A stretch of 64,000 nucleotides of DNA from NCBI RefSeq assembly GCF_001039355.2, contig NW_019775544.1, forward strand, positions 64,001 through 128,000. Reading direction: 5' to 3'. Positions 42,097 through 54,752 of this stretch are shown here, piece by piece. Position 1 is the stretch's first letter, and the number at the start of each line of letters is the position of its first letter. This DNA comes from Lingula anatina. Lineage: Eukaryota; Brachiopoda; Lingulata; Lingulida; Lingulidae. The notes below the pieces were generated by a model, which did no database searches, was not told the origin of the DNA, and was given only the letters and a program-made list of their open reading frames with translations. Made by a program: the position numbers and the translations under genes.

Positions 42097-43602
42097 CAAA
42101 TATATGAAGAAGACGGCAAGCGATTTGTCTTTCCACGAGGAATGCATCACCATTTATTGATTGTTACATGTACAAGGCAGTATGAAGAATCATTAGTCCA
42201 ATCCTACTGTGTCACTGAATCACCTGGCACGTCAACCATACTACCGATGTTGAGACACGCACAGAGCTTTTACCTCCCAGGCAAGGGAAATATTTGCACA
42301 CAGCCTCGGGAGAACCATTTAAACAGTGCGAAAAAGCCAACCCTACTTAAGCTTGTGTATGCATTTCCCAGGACCCTGGAGCTGCACGGCGGTGCCTAGT
42401 ACCCCCCCTTGGGCTTGTAAGCAAAGAAGAGAGCAAGGTTAATTACATGTCCACAGAGAAAAGAAATGCGAAGAAAACTAACATGATGAAACTGAGTGTT
42501 ACCTTGCGTGAGGAGGTGAACTCAAAATGAATTCTTTTCCTGTGTGTTCATATGATTTAACTTACGTGCCCAATAACCATGTACTGATTGTTACCCACTG
42601 GGCAATCATCCTGTGGATAAAGTAATGTTTACTAAACACTGGCTACTTATTTTTGTCTCTGATATTGCTCTCCAGTGGCGAAAAAAGGCTGCTATCATAA
42701 TGATAACTGTCCAGTGGATAACAATTTTATCCAGAGGATAGTGTTATCCAGGTATCCATAGCATAGCGCTATCCGGTGTCGATGAACTTGGCCAACGATT
42801 AACGTCTTTTTCTCAAAAAAGATATAAATCACGCCCAAGAGAAAAGTAATTTTGATGAAATTGGATAGAACTTTAAAACCACGCGGTATTTTGTTGTCTT
42901 CATAAATCAATGTTGTAACCTTTCTAAAGATAATGATGTAACGTTCATGTTCTGTAGATGCTTTTTAGATCTATTCATAATACTTATACGATTTGACACA
43001 ATGGAGCAGATCGAAGGGAAAGTAGGTGCAAAGATTTGGTTGTCAAGTGCGCAGGGAACAAGGAGTTAAAATACATGTGAGTTCACCCGTTTGGCAATGA
43101 AAATACGACGTAAATGTTCTATTGCCACATAGTTATTGTTTTATAATAGTCACAGATACATTTCGACAACTTGTGACGTCAGTCCAGACTGATGAAGATG
43201 TCAGTATTTAAAACATTGGAACGCATCTGTAAGTATTATAAGATATTTGTTTGCGACAAAAGAACATTCGTGACACAATTCCAGTTACTTGTCATCATAG
43301 AAGTAGAGAAATGTTGTCATGAAGCGAAATAGAAGGAACGTCCCTGTGATTACCACACTCTTTTAATTTGTACAACTTTTTTGCAATAATGGTGGAGTTG
43401 TCTTCCACATCAACAAAGAACTATGCAAAAATATAAAATATTAATGCACATCTCATCACGATTTAGGCTTTTGCATCCCCCGTACATGTGCTATAATTTA
43501 ACCATTTATTTATAGGCAAAAATATATGTTATAATTGTAATGTTTGAAAGAAAACAAACAAATCATCTCACGAACGTAATTCTATTTTCTGAATCAAATT
43601 AA
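42097..43602. repeat. 1.5-kb tandem duplication, copy 1
   Basis: 1,506 bp ending at the N at 43603 and repeated with equal length at 43607-45112, a constant offset of 1,510. Only about three substitutions were noticed (for example ATTGTTACATG/ATTGGTACATG, CTTAAG/CTCAAG, CACGGCG/CACAGCG). Confidence 0.95.
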
Positions 43603-43606
43603 NAAG

Positions 43607-45112
43607 CAAATATATGAAGAAGACGGCAAGCGATTTGTCTTTCCACGAGGAATGCATCACCATTTATTGATTGGTACATGTACAAGGCAGTATGAAGAAT
43701 CATTAGTCCAATCCTACTGTGTCACTGAATCACCTGGCACGTCAACCATACTACCGATGTTGAGACACGCACAGAGCTTTTACCTCCCAGGCAAGGGAAA
43801 TATTTGCACACAGCCTCGGGAGAACCATTTAAACAGTGCGAAAAAGCCAACCCTACTCAAGCTTGTGTATGCATTTCCCAGGACCCTGGAGCTGCACAGC
43901 GGTGCCTAGTACCCCCCCTTGGGCTTGTAAGCAAAGAAGAGAGCAAGGTTAATTACATGTCCACAGAGAAAAGAAATGCGAAGAAAACTAACATGATGAA
44001 ACTGAGTGTTACCTTGCGTGAGGAGGTGAACTCAAAATGAATTCTTTTCCTGTGTGTTCATATGATTTAACTTACGTGCCCAATAACCATGTACTGATTG
44101 TTACCCACTGGGCAATCATCCTGTGGATAAAGTAATGTTTACTAAACACTGGCTACTTATTTTTGTCTCTGATATTGCTCTCCAGTGGCGAAAAAAGGCT
44201 GCTATCATAATGATAACTGTCCAGTGGATAACAATTTTATCCAGAGGATAGTGTTATCCAGGTATCCATAGCATAGCGCTATCCGGTGTCGATGAACTTG
44301 GCCAACGATTAACGTCTTTTTCTCAAAAAAGATATAAATCACGCCCAAGAGAAAAGTAATTTTGATGAAATTGGATAGAACTTTAAAACCACGCGGTATT
44401 TTGTTGTCTTCATAAATCAATGTTGTAACCTTTCTAAAGATAATGATGTAACGTTCATGTTCTGTAGATGCTTTTTAGATCTATTCATAATACTTATACG
44501 ATTTGACACAATGGAGCAGATCGAAGGGAAAGTAGGTGCAAAGATTTGGTTGTCAAGTGCGCAGGGAACAAGGAGTTAAAATACATGTGAGTTCACCCGT
44601 TTGGCAATGAAAATACGACGTAAATGTTCTATTGCCACATAGTTATTGTTTTATAATAGTCACAGATACATTTCGACAACTTGTGACGTCAGTCCAGACT
44701 GATGAAGATGTCAGTATTTAAAACATTGGAACGCATCTGTAAGTATTATAAGATATTTGTTTGCGACAAAAGAACATTCGTGACACAATTCCAGTTACTT
44801 GTCATCATAGAAGTAGAGAAATGTTGTCATGAAGCGAAATAGAAGGAACGTCCCTGTGATTACCACACTCTTTTAATTTGTACAACTTTTTTGCAATAAT
44901 GGTGGAGTTGTCTTCCACATCAACAAAGAACTATGCAAAAATATAAAATATTAATGCACATCTCATCACGATTTAGGCTTTTGCATCCCCCGTACATGTG
45001 CTATAATTTAACCATTTATTTATAGGCAAAAATATATGTTATAATTGTAATGTTTGAAAGAAAACAAACAAATCATCTCACGAACGTAATTCTATTTTCT
45101 GAATCAAATTAA
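43607..45112. repeat. 1.5-kb tandem duplication, copy 2
   Basis: Second copy of 42097-43602, continuing directly into unique sequence (AACAAGATTAGC). Non-coding as far as I can see. A single N separates the copies, which suggests two unmerged overlapping contigs or haplotypes. Confidence 0.95.
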
Positions 45113-45688
45113 CAAGATTAGCAATATTCAAAGCCCCTTTAACTTAATCACGAAATACTTCTTCATTGCAAAACTAAACTACATGTACGTATTTTTCTTT
45201 CGCAGTAAATTTTTGGCCACGCAAAAAGATAGATAAAGAATATGCATCTCTTTGAGTCACGCAAACGGTCCAGTTCGAAAGTTGTATTGTCCTGCATATT
45301 GTGGCCTGTTTGACTTCTTTCTTGATCTCAAGTTCATTACTTTTTGAGCAGTTTTTGAATACGTAACGTTCCTGTGGAATTCCCATCCGACCTGCTCTTT
45401 CAGTTTCTGCTGCATTTCATCGTCCGTTTGGTATGGGATTTCCTGCAGCGAATAGCAATGAATGTAAATTTACTGGTACGAGTAATCATACATTACCTGT
45501 TAAGATTTATCTATAATCCACCCACTATTGATTCATTTACATATATTAAAAACTATATGGCATGTTGCTGTGTGCAGCATGCAGATGTGAGTGAGACTTG
45601 TCATTAGCGGCAGAGGGCCGTGCCTATGATGTACGTATGTACAATCCTGCAGCTTCGTTTTTCCAGTAACGTGTCATCTTTTAACTAT

Positions 45689-45911
45689 GAGGGCGTATTC
45701 CCAATGAAACTATCGTTCTACGTAGATCGATCCAACTCCGCGGAGACTCCCGCTGAATACATTTCATTTAACAAATTAACACGCCTCCTCTTGTTTGCAA
45801 CGTACTCGTATAAGCACCAGGTTTTCTGTATTCTTCTCTGATTGCATTCAGCGAGAACCCCGTGAAGTTAGATCCATCTACGTAGAACGATAATTTTAGT
45901 GGGAATGGGCC
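45689..45911. mobile_element. MITE-1 copy D (divergent)
   Basis: About 223 bp with inverted ends AGGGCGTATTCCCA and TGGGAATGGGCCCT, inner CTACGTAGATCGATC and ATCTACGTAGAACG arms, and CTA-containing flanks. The interior aligns only partly to copies A-C (GGAGACTCCCGCTGAAT; GAGAACCCCGTGAAGTTAGAT). Confidence 0.65.
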
Positions 45912-46068
45912 CTAAATTAAATCGACAGTTGAATTACTGAACTGCTAAGAAGTCATTTAAAACAGAAATATTGTACAAGGATTTCGCACGTAATCGTTCA
46001 TAATCATTTTTGAGAGGACGTGTTTAATTTTTTAAAAACCGTTATTTCTATTTCAGAAATGAATTAAA

Positions 46069-49000
46069 TCATTTTCTACGTACTGTTTTTCTCAAATATC
46101 GCATCATTTTCTCGTCACAATGCTCCATGAAGGCTTTCTTTGAGATCAGAATGCAGTCGGCGCCATTGGAGACGAGACTAAGACTTGGTTGTTCGGGGAA
46201 AACAAGACTGCTCACGCCCTGGTAAAAGTATTTAGAATTAAATCAGTTCACAAACCCTTACACTCTAATCATCTTTCGAATGTGCCCGTAGAGAACGCTT
46301 TTTAATGTTTTCACCATTCAATATTTTCCTTAAAAATGTCACCAAAAATGTTATGAAATAAGAAAAGGAAACGTTTTAACGTCGGCGTGCAGACACTGAG
46401 TGCACCCCCCCCCTTCTGCGTAGGTTCTTAGAAACCCTACCCGCTGTTCAATGTTTAGATCACTTAACACGGGGTTTACAGCGGAATTACGTAGAGCAAC
46501 AATCAAAGCGTCTGTAGCCTGGCTTAAAAAGCTTCCTCAAGTGAAGACGGTTATCACAAAAACCTATGCCAGTACATGGCTTATGAGTACTTAGAAGTCT
46601 CATTTACACAACAGGTAAATTACATTTTAAGACCAGCATCAAAGCGAGATGAGCTGTCCCCGCAATTTCTATAGTTTACTGGTATTTTATTGCCTGTGGT
46701 TTCATCAACTGGCAATAACAATTTGATCAACACACACACAAACCACTGGTAATTGTGAAAATCATGTGTGGACGACCGAATATGTGTTCTAAACAAATTA
46801 GTCTTCATAATAATCCGTGTGTCTGTTTAGTTCGAGCGCGTGCATATTCGGTCGTCCACACATTACACGAAAGATCACACACACGTTCGTTTAAAACGAT
46901 GCATTTCTCTGACGCTTCCTGAAAGAGCATTGCACTCTGTACACTTACAAAATACTGCCCCCTTTCGAGTACTTGCACCTCTATGAACTCAGGGTACAGA
47001 TCTGCCTCCGTGAGCTCGTGGATCTTTACCGGTTTGTTGTCAAGGTCGTCTGCTATAGTCTTTCGTCCACTCACCAGCACGAAATTATCCTCTGCAACAA
47101 GTCATATCGATAAACGGTTCCCTTCTGGTTAAATTGATATTTCTGGTTGTAGCCACAGTATTTACATGTGCGAATGACATAGGCACACATACACACACAA
47201 TCACACACACACAACACACCCACACATAATGGATTTATTTTATTTATTCCACATTCTTATGCTTATATATCTTTGAACATTTATTTCCTCTTAACATTCC
47301 CTTCAATATCTTTGTACCTACCTTTGTATTTAACATGCTCCTCTACATTTTTCTTACGCTTCCTTGATTGAGAAAAATATACACCCTAGAAATACAATAC
47401 ATACAATATTGAATAGTAAACCGAATAGGTTGCAAATGTTGAACACCCCATTTACTGGATAGCTTCATATTCGATGATTTTGCGTCATTCTCTTCCTTTT
47501 TTTAAAATCTATCTATTAATCTTAAATTGAAGATATTTAGTAAGTTAAGTTTAAACAGACTTCATGACGAGACAACATGACATGACAATCGATCGATAGT
47601 GCCATACAATATGACAAGAATTATCAGATCAGAAGAAAATCAAGAACATCCTCCTTCCATTTAACTCAATATTCTAAATCCATAGACATGACACAAAGAA
47701 AAAATACTTCACACCTTTACTGTCATCCACTTTACCTACCTTTGTTGTTGGACCTATTTCCGGCAGTTTCACAATTTCGTTTTCCGTAATTTGAACTTGA
47801 GCTTCTGGCGAGCCAGCGCTGCTCGGTGCGGATGGCGTTCTTGTCTGGTTAATAATTGGTAGACGTAGAACATTGTCGTTGGCTTCCTCCAGCTCTGTCT
47901 CCTCGTCAATATTATGCTTTTCATACTCTTGAATCACAGTGTCGTAATCTATAAGACCCATTCGGTCGTCCTTGTTGTACAATCCGGGTAAAGTCTTCCC
48001 CTAAAAAATGTGAATACCATACTGTATGTGAAAAAGAGCGCTCTTTTCGTGAAAAAAGGAATTAACTGAAGCTTTAGAAATCAAAATCACAATGTTAAAA
48101 TTAATTTGTGCGATTTGCAAAAGATGCTAAGATAGGTTTGCGATTTATTATCATCATTATTGGTGCAAGGACAGAACTATTGTAAAAATATCTAGAAACT
48201 TTCAAATTCTCTACAAATAAGTGTTAAAACACATTCATATTGATGTACGAGGGATTTATGGCTAATAAAATTAAGATATGTGTAACAGAATAAAAACTGA
48301 CCGAAGATCCATAAATGAAACCATGTGGAAATTGTACGGATAGTCTCATAAGTTGTTTAAACAAAAGTGGGATAAAGTAGTAATAATTGAGGGGTTTATA
48401 AAATATTAAGCACACGATACATGAATACATGAAATTTTTGTTGGTAATACAGATCGCGTCAAAAACTATTCCATCTTATCCCTTTGGGCCTAATCCGGAA
48501 CAACTGGTAACAGGGACTTAGTGTCATATTAAGTTCAGGCAGCGGGGTTTAATATACTCGGATTGTACGAAATCAATGCCACAAGAACTTTATTACACTC
48601 TTCCTAGAAACCCAGTTGTCATAGTTCTTAGGTGTATCACATGCTGCGTTGACAGCTAATGGTAAACACATTAATGTATTGATTATAGGCGAAACACAAA
48701 GATGATACCTTAGAATAGAATTAGATCTTAGAATAGGCAGTTAAATGACTATGTTGACTTCTTTTGTTTACGGAAGAGCTTGCAAGTAGCTGCATAAGTC
48801 CTATAGCTCCAATGACGAACATTCAACAACAAAACTAGTAAGGTCCGGTAATGCTGTTTTATAATTATTCACGGAAATACACAGCACTACCAAATAACAT
48901 GTCCAATATCAGGTGTTGTATGCATATGTAATGTAGCAGTGCAAAACGTGAAGAATTCTAAAAAGAGCGGGATATAATTATCGAAAGAGATACCATGATA

Positions 49001-52000
49001 GGCCCATTTCTTGCGATTATATTATATTATATTATATTATATTATATTATATTATATTATATTATGCCTACACACAAAATGAAAGGTTTTCCCGACAGAA
49101 ACTTACCAAATCACGTGTTGAAATTGGTACTTCCCCTTTTTCATCTAGATTATCGAGACTTTTCGTTTTGCTCTTTTTTCGTTGTCTAGGGCTAGAGATC
49201 TTTGTGAGGGATGAACTGGACGCTTTATCTGAGACATTGTCTGAAAGAAAGGATAAACAAGGTGGGTATAAGCCAGAGAAAAATTTTAGTCAAAACTGAA
49301 TTTCGGAAAACTGTTTTTGGTATTCTCAAGCAACAGTGTGCGGCGAGATGGCACTCATGCAGTCTGAAGGCAATCATGAACTACATGGGTATAACGTATG
49401 TATATTGGCATTTTGCGTGCATTTCTCCTGATCTGTTATTCGCCTTCAATAGAGCGTAGTACTTGAAGTGTTACAGCGTAAAAAATGAGCTTTACTTCTG
49501 AAACGCTGATTTGACAATCGGCCCTTGTACCTGTACGAGCTTCACCGAACGTATTGATTTATTGTCTCTCTGAAGAGAATTTTCAACATTAGGCCTACCT
49601 TTTTCATCCTCAGGATTTTTCCTTTTCCTGTCCACTCTGCGGAGCTTCTTTAGCACTGATACGCTCCCCTGCAGTGGAAAAATGCCTTCCATTGTTGCAA
49701 TACATGTACAAAGCAAATTAATTTTTATGCACGGTAGCACACGTCACTAATGTATCTGAGAGACACAATGATTTCACGACAGTACGCTTCCTCTCATCCC
49801 GAGCACTTGGGTTCAGTCGTCTCCGTCACTACTCTGAAACTCAAGTGTCTTTTTGCTTGATTGACTGAATCAGTCGTACTGTTTTTCGTAACTTATCGTC
49901 AATATAAGTTTATTAATATGGGAACACAAACCCAGCTATCTTGTCACGTTGGGACCATGTGGCTGTCACGTTGCTGCCAACCATAACATGGTCCCAACAT
50001 AGCGTACTTGCTGGGAGACCTCAATACGTCGAAAGTGGCAAGCCTCTTTTTTTTAATCTTACATTTCTCTGGCTCGTCCATTTAACAAAATGTTTGATCA
50101 TATATTATATGAAAATATCAAAACCAAATCTTACCGACTTTACTATATATATCCAGTCCGAATAACTGCTGTCCCTCACCAACACTTGACCACGACTGAA
50201 TGATAAACAGGATAAACGTTTGAAGTCATTTCAAATTTGTACCTTGTGCATTTTATTACCGTACCAAAAACAAAAATGTACAACATTCTGATTGCTGGGA
50301 CATACACAGTAGTTTAACTGTGGAAGAAGAACCAAATTCACAACCTATGCCACGTGTTCAGGCATCTGTCAACAGTATAGCCGTGTTCCAATACTATTTT
50401 TAATCAGCACGGACAAAAGTTCATCTATTCTAGGCAAATTCATTTTATAGCAAATAAACAGTCAATAATTATTTCATCAATATCATGAAAAATATGCCCC
50501 AGGGATTCTAAGCAATTCTTGTATTTGTCAACAAAGCCTTCGAAAGTTCACTGAAAGTGCGTTTTATGTGCATAAACTCAATCACCTACCAAGAAAATAA
50601 CACTTGCCTTCTCCTTAACAATAAAGTTGCTACATTTATCAATCCAGGTAAGTGGTAGAAATCAAGAGATACTTCAGGTGTGTTTACGGTAAACCATTAA
50701 GGCATCACGGGCTCTCTTCAAGTGAATGAATGCTGTAGTGAAGTGGCTGAGATCGACTCTATTAACGCACTGCTATGCAAACAGCAAAAGAGCCGCTTAC
50801 CTGAAGAAGTGGAAAACGCAAGCTTCCTGGGCTAGTTTATCTAATGGATACATGCGAAGAAATGGGACACTTCTGAAATACAAAACAGTATTTTAGAAGG
50901 ATATTTTGAATAATGACAGCAAGAACCATTAAAACAGTGCGATAAGAGAAAGGAAAGCCAGTAAATAAATATATTCCTTGGAGGGATTTAGTAAAGCACA
51001 TCCTTAGATTTTCACCCTCACGCCATAAATAACAACAGGGACTTGAATACAACTATAAAGAAGACTTAATATTTACTGTACTAAGAAAGTCCTTAAGCGA
51101 TTTGAAGAACCGAAGAAATACTTTACCGTATTATCTTCGTACATTACCTCAAAAATTTATTATGATCGGGATCATTGACATTCTTCATTCCTCCTGACAT
51201 GAATATTTCTTCAAAATCCTAAAAGAGAAATGGCTTTCAATCTGTGTATTTCGGTTCCATATGTCTCTGAACAGTGGATTGGGATAGGCCTATGTGCCAA
51301 AAGACTATACAGGCAGCAGATATGTTAACGATTTTCAGTATTTCAAATAATATCAGGTGCGTTCTAGTTTTTAACCCTCTACATGTATGAGCTACATTGA
51401 AAGGCAATAATGTGTTCATGCGTTAGTGGTACACTGGTCCTCGATACCCTTTACCACGGCCACAGATTGACTTTTTATAGAATATTCACAAATATGTCTT
51501 TAGATAAATAGACGGTCATTTTACTATCTCTGGTTTTTCCCATTTTTCCCTATATAATCTGCCACCCTGGTAGAGGTTAGGTCCTAGACACACGCGGTGG
51601 TGGGCGTGGGTTGACGCAGTTAAAAGAATACATTTATATCTGGTCTTCCGAAACGAGCCGTGCTTACCTCGAGAGATATGCATAATAATTCGACGGCTGT
51701 CTTGCTGACAACAGTAGCTTGTCGAATACTTCTGCTGATGAGGGCGAGCTCCTGGAAAACCAGAAATTATTTTTTCAATTGCGCGAGTTGTCATACATGT
51801 ACACAAAGGATTTTGATACATTTTTACGTGTAGTTATCATTTATATAATATCCGTTTGAGAAATGTTAAGGAACTTGGATTATTACCCCAAACTCCATTC
51901 CTCTGTGTAAAAAGCAGATGGTCCTTGGAACATGGGAGTTTTCCTCCAGTACCGTTATCACAACTAAAACACAAAAGGAAATATGAATATATAGATGCTA

Positions 52001-53311
52001 GGGAAGATATCAATTACCTTAACGACACGCAAAATCCAAAACATTTTAGTGAATTAGCAACTTGTGAAGATAACAACAGTTATTACACCAAAAGGTGACA
52101 AAATCAATGCATTTACGACACCGTTGTTAACCTTTCTGCAATTGCCTTGGATTTAATATTGCTGTTATTGGAAAAATGATACCATAGAACTCACTTAACC
52201 TTTACATAAGTCTACTGGGATCCTTATAAATCGCCATCATCAGAAAAATTACCTGTTCCTGATAAAATAAAGTAGAAGGCTGAAGGCGGGTGTCCTTGGC
52301 GAACGATTGCACGTTTACTTTCATACCTGAAATGTGCAAGAATGCTTAATTAACAAGTTATTTACGTCTCAGAGAAAACCGGGTTCTTTAGTTCTTTGAG
52401 GTTGGGGGAGGGTATGATAGAAATACACTATACACATAAATCTCTGACGAAATGCACCAACAACCCTTTCCCGTTTCAAAGTTCTATGTACATCTTTACA
52501 AATAAATATGCAAAATTTGTCGAAAAGGATAAACCTTTTACCCTTTCTGTTACGTTTTGCAATCCAAAATCCTTTTCACAGGCATCTAAATCGTTACCGG
52601 TGAAAAAAGACAGAAGTCTATTTCAGGGAAATATTCAAATGTGGACGCCACACTCTGAAATAGGTAGATTTACTCTTTCAACTGCGTAAGTCAATGTTTG
52701 TCACCACTATTCAAAGAGATTTCACACTGCATAATCCTTGACGACACTCACCCTTCATACCAGCTTACAGAACACATTCTCTTCTGCATTCTGATGGGGT
52801 ATTCACTGAACGATTTGATGGTGCGTAACATTATCAGAAGCTAAAAAAAAAAAACAAGATTCCTTTCTATTAAACTGAGCGATATTCATATGCCTTGTAA
52901 TCTATAGCTGTTATTTTTATTTTGGCCATACTGGGCAGTGTACAGAATAATAATTTAGTTTGAAATTGAAGAAATTGCTTATGTCTTACACTGTACATTA
53001 GTAACCATGTATTGGCACTGCAGTTACTTTGAAATTAATATTTCAATTCCCATTTAAAATAGACTAAAACTATGGAAATCTATTCTAAACTGTGGAAATA
53101 TACACTACATATGCCCTTTTATAGAAAGGCATTTTATTTTGGAACTAAGAAATACCAATATTTTTGTTTTGTTTTGAAATACGTGTGTACACTCACATAT
53201 TTCAGCTCCTTTTCTGTCCTTCTCTCTGGTTGTTTTTGGAGTATTCTTTTAGCCTCCTGTGGAATCCTTTCCTACAATGATGTTGTGCTTTGTGATATTA
53301 TCCTTTATAAC

Positions 53312-53369
<58 letters not shown>

Positions 53370-54752
53370 AACAGTAGTAGTGAAAGAAGTAATAGTATTT
53401 TATCAGGCAGGCAAGGGAATCTATATCGTATCTTTATCGCAGCATCCATATTTTAAAGTATTATTACATTTTAAAGATATGTACCTGCACCCAGGAAAAT
53501 CTAGAAAGAATCATTCAATTCGTCCCAGTTGGTTTTCTCATTCGTGACGTAATTTGTGTTCATCTCAATTTAATAAAAATTTAAACAAGCGGGGGCTAAG
53601 AAACAAAAGTGACAGCGCTGTTTAAGGTAATTTTTCTTACCGCCTGTTTGACTTTAAAATAAGAAAGGTCAAATAGTAATTCCTGGCCGTCCACTGTCTG
53701 GTTCGGCTGGTCATGGTACTGAGCCAGGGACAAGAATTCGTCTTTTCTTTCCTCGGCTCTGAATTAAAATGTACTCGTATGAAGGTGAAAGAATTATGAT
53801 TTGCACTGGAGTGTTTCTTACATTTGGTAATAAAATAATTAACAATATGTTGGGCCATATAAGGAAGATTTTTTATGTATTGTCTCACGGGGAAACTTTT
53901 CTTCTCGATTAAGTTGGAAGGTTTGTATATAAACATAGGAAAATTTATCAATTAATTAATTATAAAATTTATATGAAATCAATAAGGGGCACAGGCCTCC
54001 TAGATTCACCTACACATTTACTACACTTACCTCTGATATGAAAACCTGCACCAGCTAATACAGACTAGGATCACTCTTGCGATTCGTCGAAATTTCTCTA
54101 ATGGATGACCCTGGATACAAATGAAATCTTTATTCATTGCATAAAAAGTGTTACTTCTATATTTCATAAGCCAGAGTCACTATCGTGACAGCATTTTTGA
54201 TAGGATTATATTTCTTTTAATGCACATAGTCATTAGACGTTGGAACACCTTGTAGAGACCTACTGGGGAAATTTTCACCTTAGTTATCTTAGTAATGCGT
54301 TCTTGTTTACTATTTTATGCTCAATATTTGAACGTGCATGCTACATGTATTACATTAACTAAGACTTTCCTTCGTGATCAAAAGATGGAATGAAATATGC
54401 TCAGTGACTCGAAAAATTTTCTGCGGTCATGTATTACACCACAAAAAATAGTGATAAGATCAATAATAAACCACACAAAATGTAGGAAAAATATCAAAGA
54501 TATCCCAATGCTCAAATTTGGCCATGAATAACTCACATCTCTGTTGTATCGCATAAACTTGAGAATCTGCCGTGACATTTTGAAGATGGCTGGCATTGAG
54601 GAGTTGGATTGGGAGGACTGTCGTCTGCCTCCCAGACTGTCAGACCTCTGTGGTTTACCATCTTTAGTTACAGGACTACTGGAATGACGCGTCGACCGCC
54701 CAGAATCCATTGAACTCATTGAATTATTCAGGGACGACTTTCGAGGAAACAT
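46069..54752 (-). CDS. CNBD2: CNBD2-like cyclic nucleotide-binding domain protein
   Basis: Fourteen exons in transcription order: 54752-54537, 54110-54031, 53758-53641, 52840-52752, 52326-52253, 51963-51887, 51751-51668, 51218-51148, 50831-50801, 49668-49599, 49240-49107, 48000-47740, 47089-46949, 46218-46069. All phases close: 1,596 nt, 531 residues (human CNBD2 is a little longer). A Ser-rich N-terminus is followed by FRRIARVILVCISWCRF, then WYEGYESKRAIVRQGH opening a cNMP-binding beta-barrel (residues ~165-262). The phosphate-binding cassette reads FGELALISRSIRQATV, with the cassette Glu (~219) and Arg (~228) that contact the cyclic phosphate both kept, so binding is plausible. A basic linker (LKKLRRVDRKRK) and a low-complexity acidic stretch follow. 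The C-terminus resembles a second, partial barrel (LERGQYFGVSSLVF...SNGADCILISKKAF). In mammals CNBD2 is a testis protein needed for normal sperm. One 31-nt microexon is present. The acceptor at 47089/47090 was chosen to keep phase. Confidence 0.88.
46764..46863. repeat. 21-bp perfect inverted repeat (hairpin)
   Basis: Arms 46764-46784 (ATGTGTGGACGACCGAATAT plus G) and 46843-46863 are exact reverse complements, separated by 58 bp, inside the last CNBD2 intron. The flanks are only weakly complementary. It could be the ends of a tiny foldback element or an RNA hairpin. Confidence 0.8.
49017..49065. repeat. (TATTA)n pentanucleotide repeat
   Basis: Nine to ten tandem five-base units in a CNBD2 intron, close to the exon at 49107-49240. 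Confidence 0.95.
51444..51505. repeat. MITE-2 end fragment, reverse orientation
   Basis: ATACCCTTTACCACGGCCAC followed by AGATTGACTTTTTATAGAAT is the reverse-complement counterpart of the MITE-2 right end. It lies in a CNBD2 intron. Confidence 0.5.
53312..53367. repeat. (ATT)n microsatellite
   Basis: About eighteen ATT triplets in a CNBD2 intron. Poly-Tyr, poly-Ile and poly-Leu frames here are spurious. Confidence 0.95.

Larger units (their letters stand above)
39672..46068. other. Long intergenic interval
   Basis: About 6.4 kb between the GTPase and the 3' end of the CNBD2-like gene on the other strand. It is dominated by the 1.5-kb tandem duplication (42097-45112) and MITE-1 copy D. Inside each duplicate, CCAGTGGATAA/TTATCC-type motifs recur (for example 42708-42750). 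ORFs such as 42040-42399 repeat in both copies and resemble nothing I know. No supported gene. Confidence 0.5.

Noticed and set aside
42040-42399. 119-codon ORF repeated nearly identically at 43652-43909
   Set aside because: Repeated only because the 1.5-kb block is duplicated. It has no recognisable domain, no splice context, and starts outside the duplicated block in one copy only.
47160-47230. CACACA-rich stretch considered as a CRISPR-like or regulatory array
   Set aside because: Plain imperfect dinucleotide repeat in a eukaryotic intron; no spaced direct repeats anywhere in the window form a CRISPR array.
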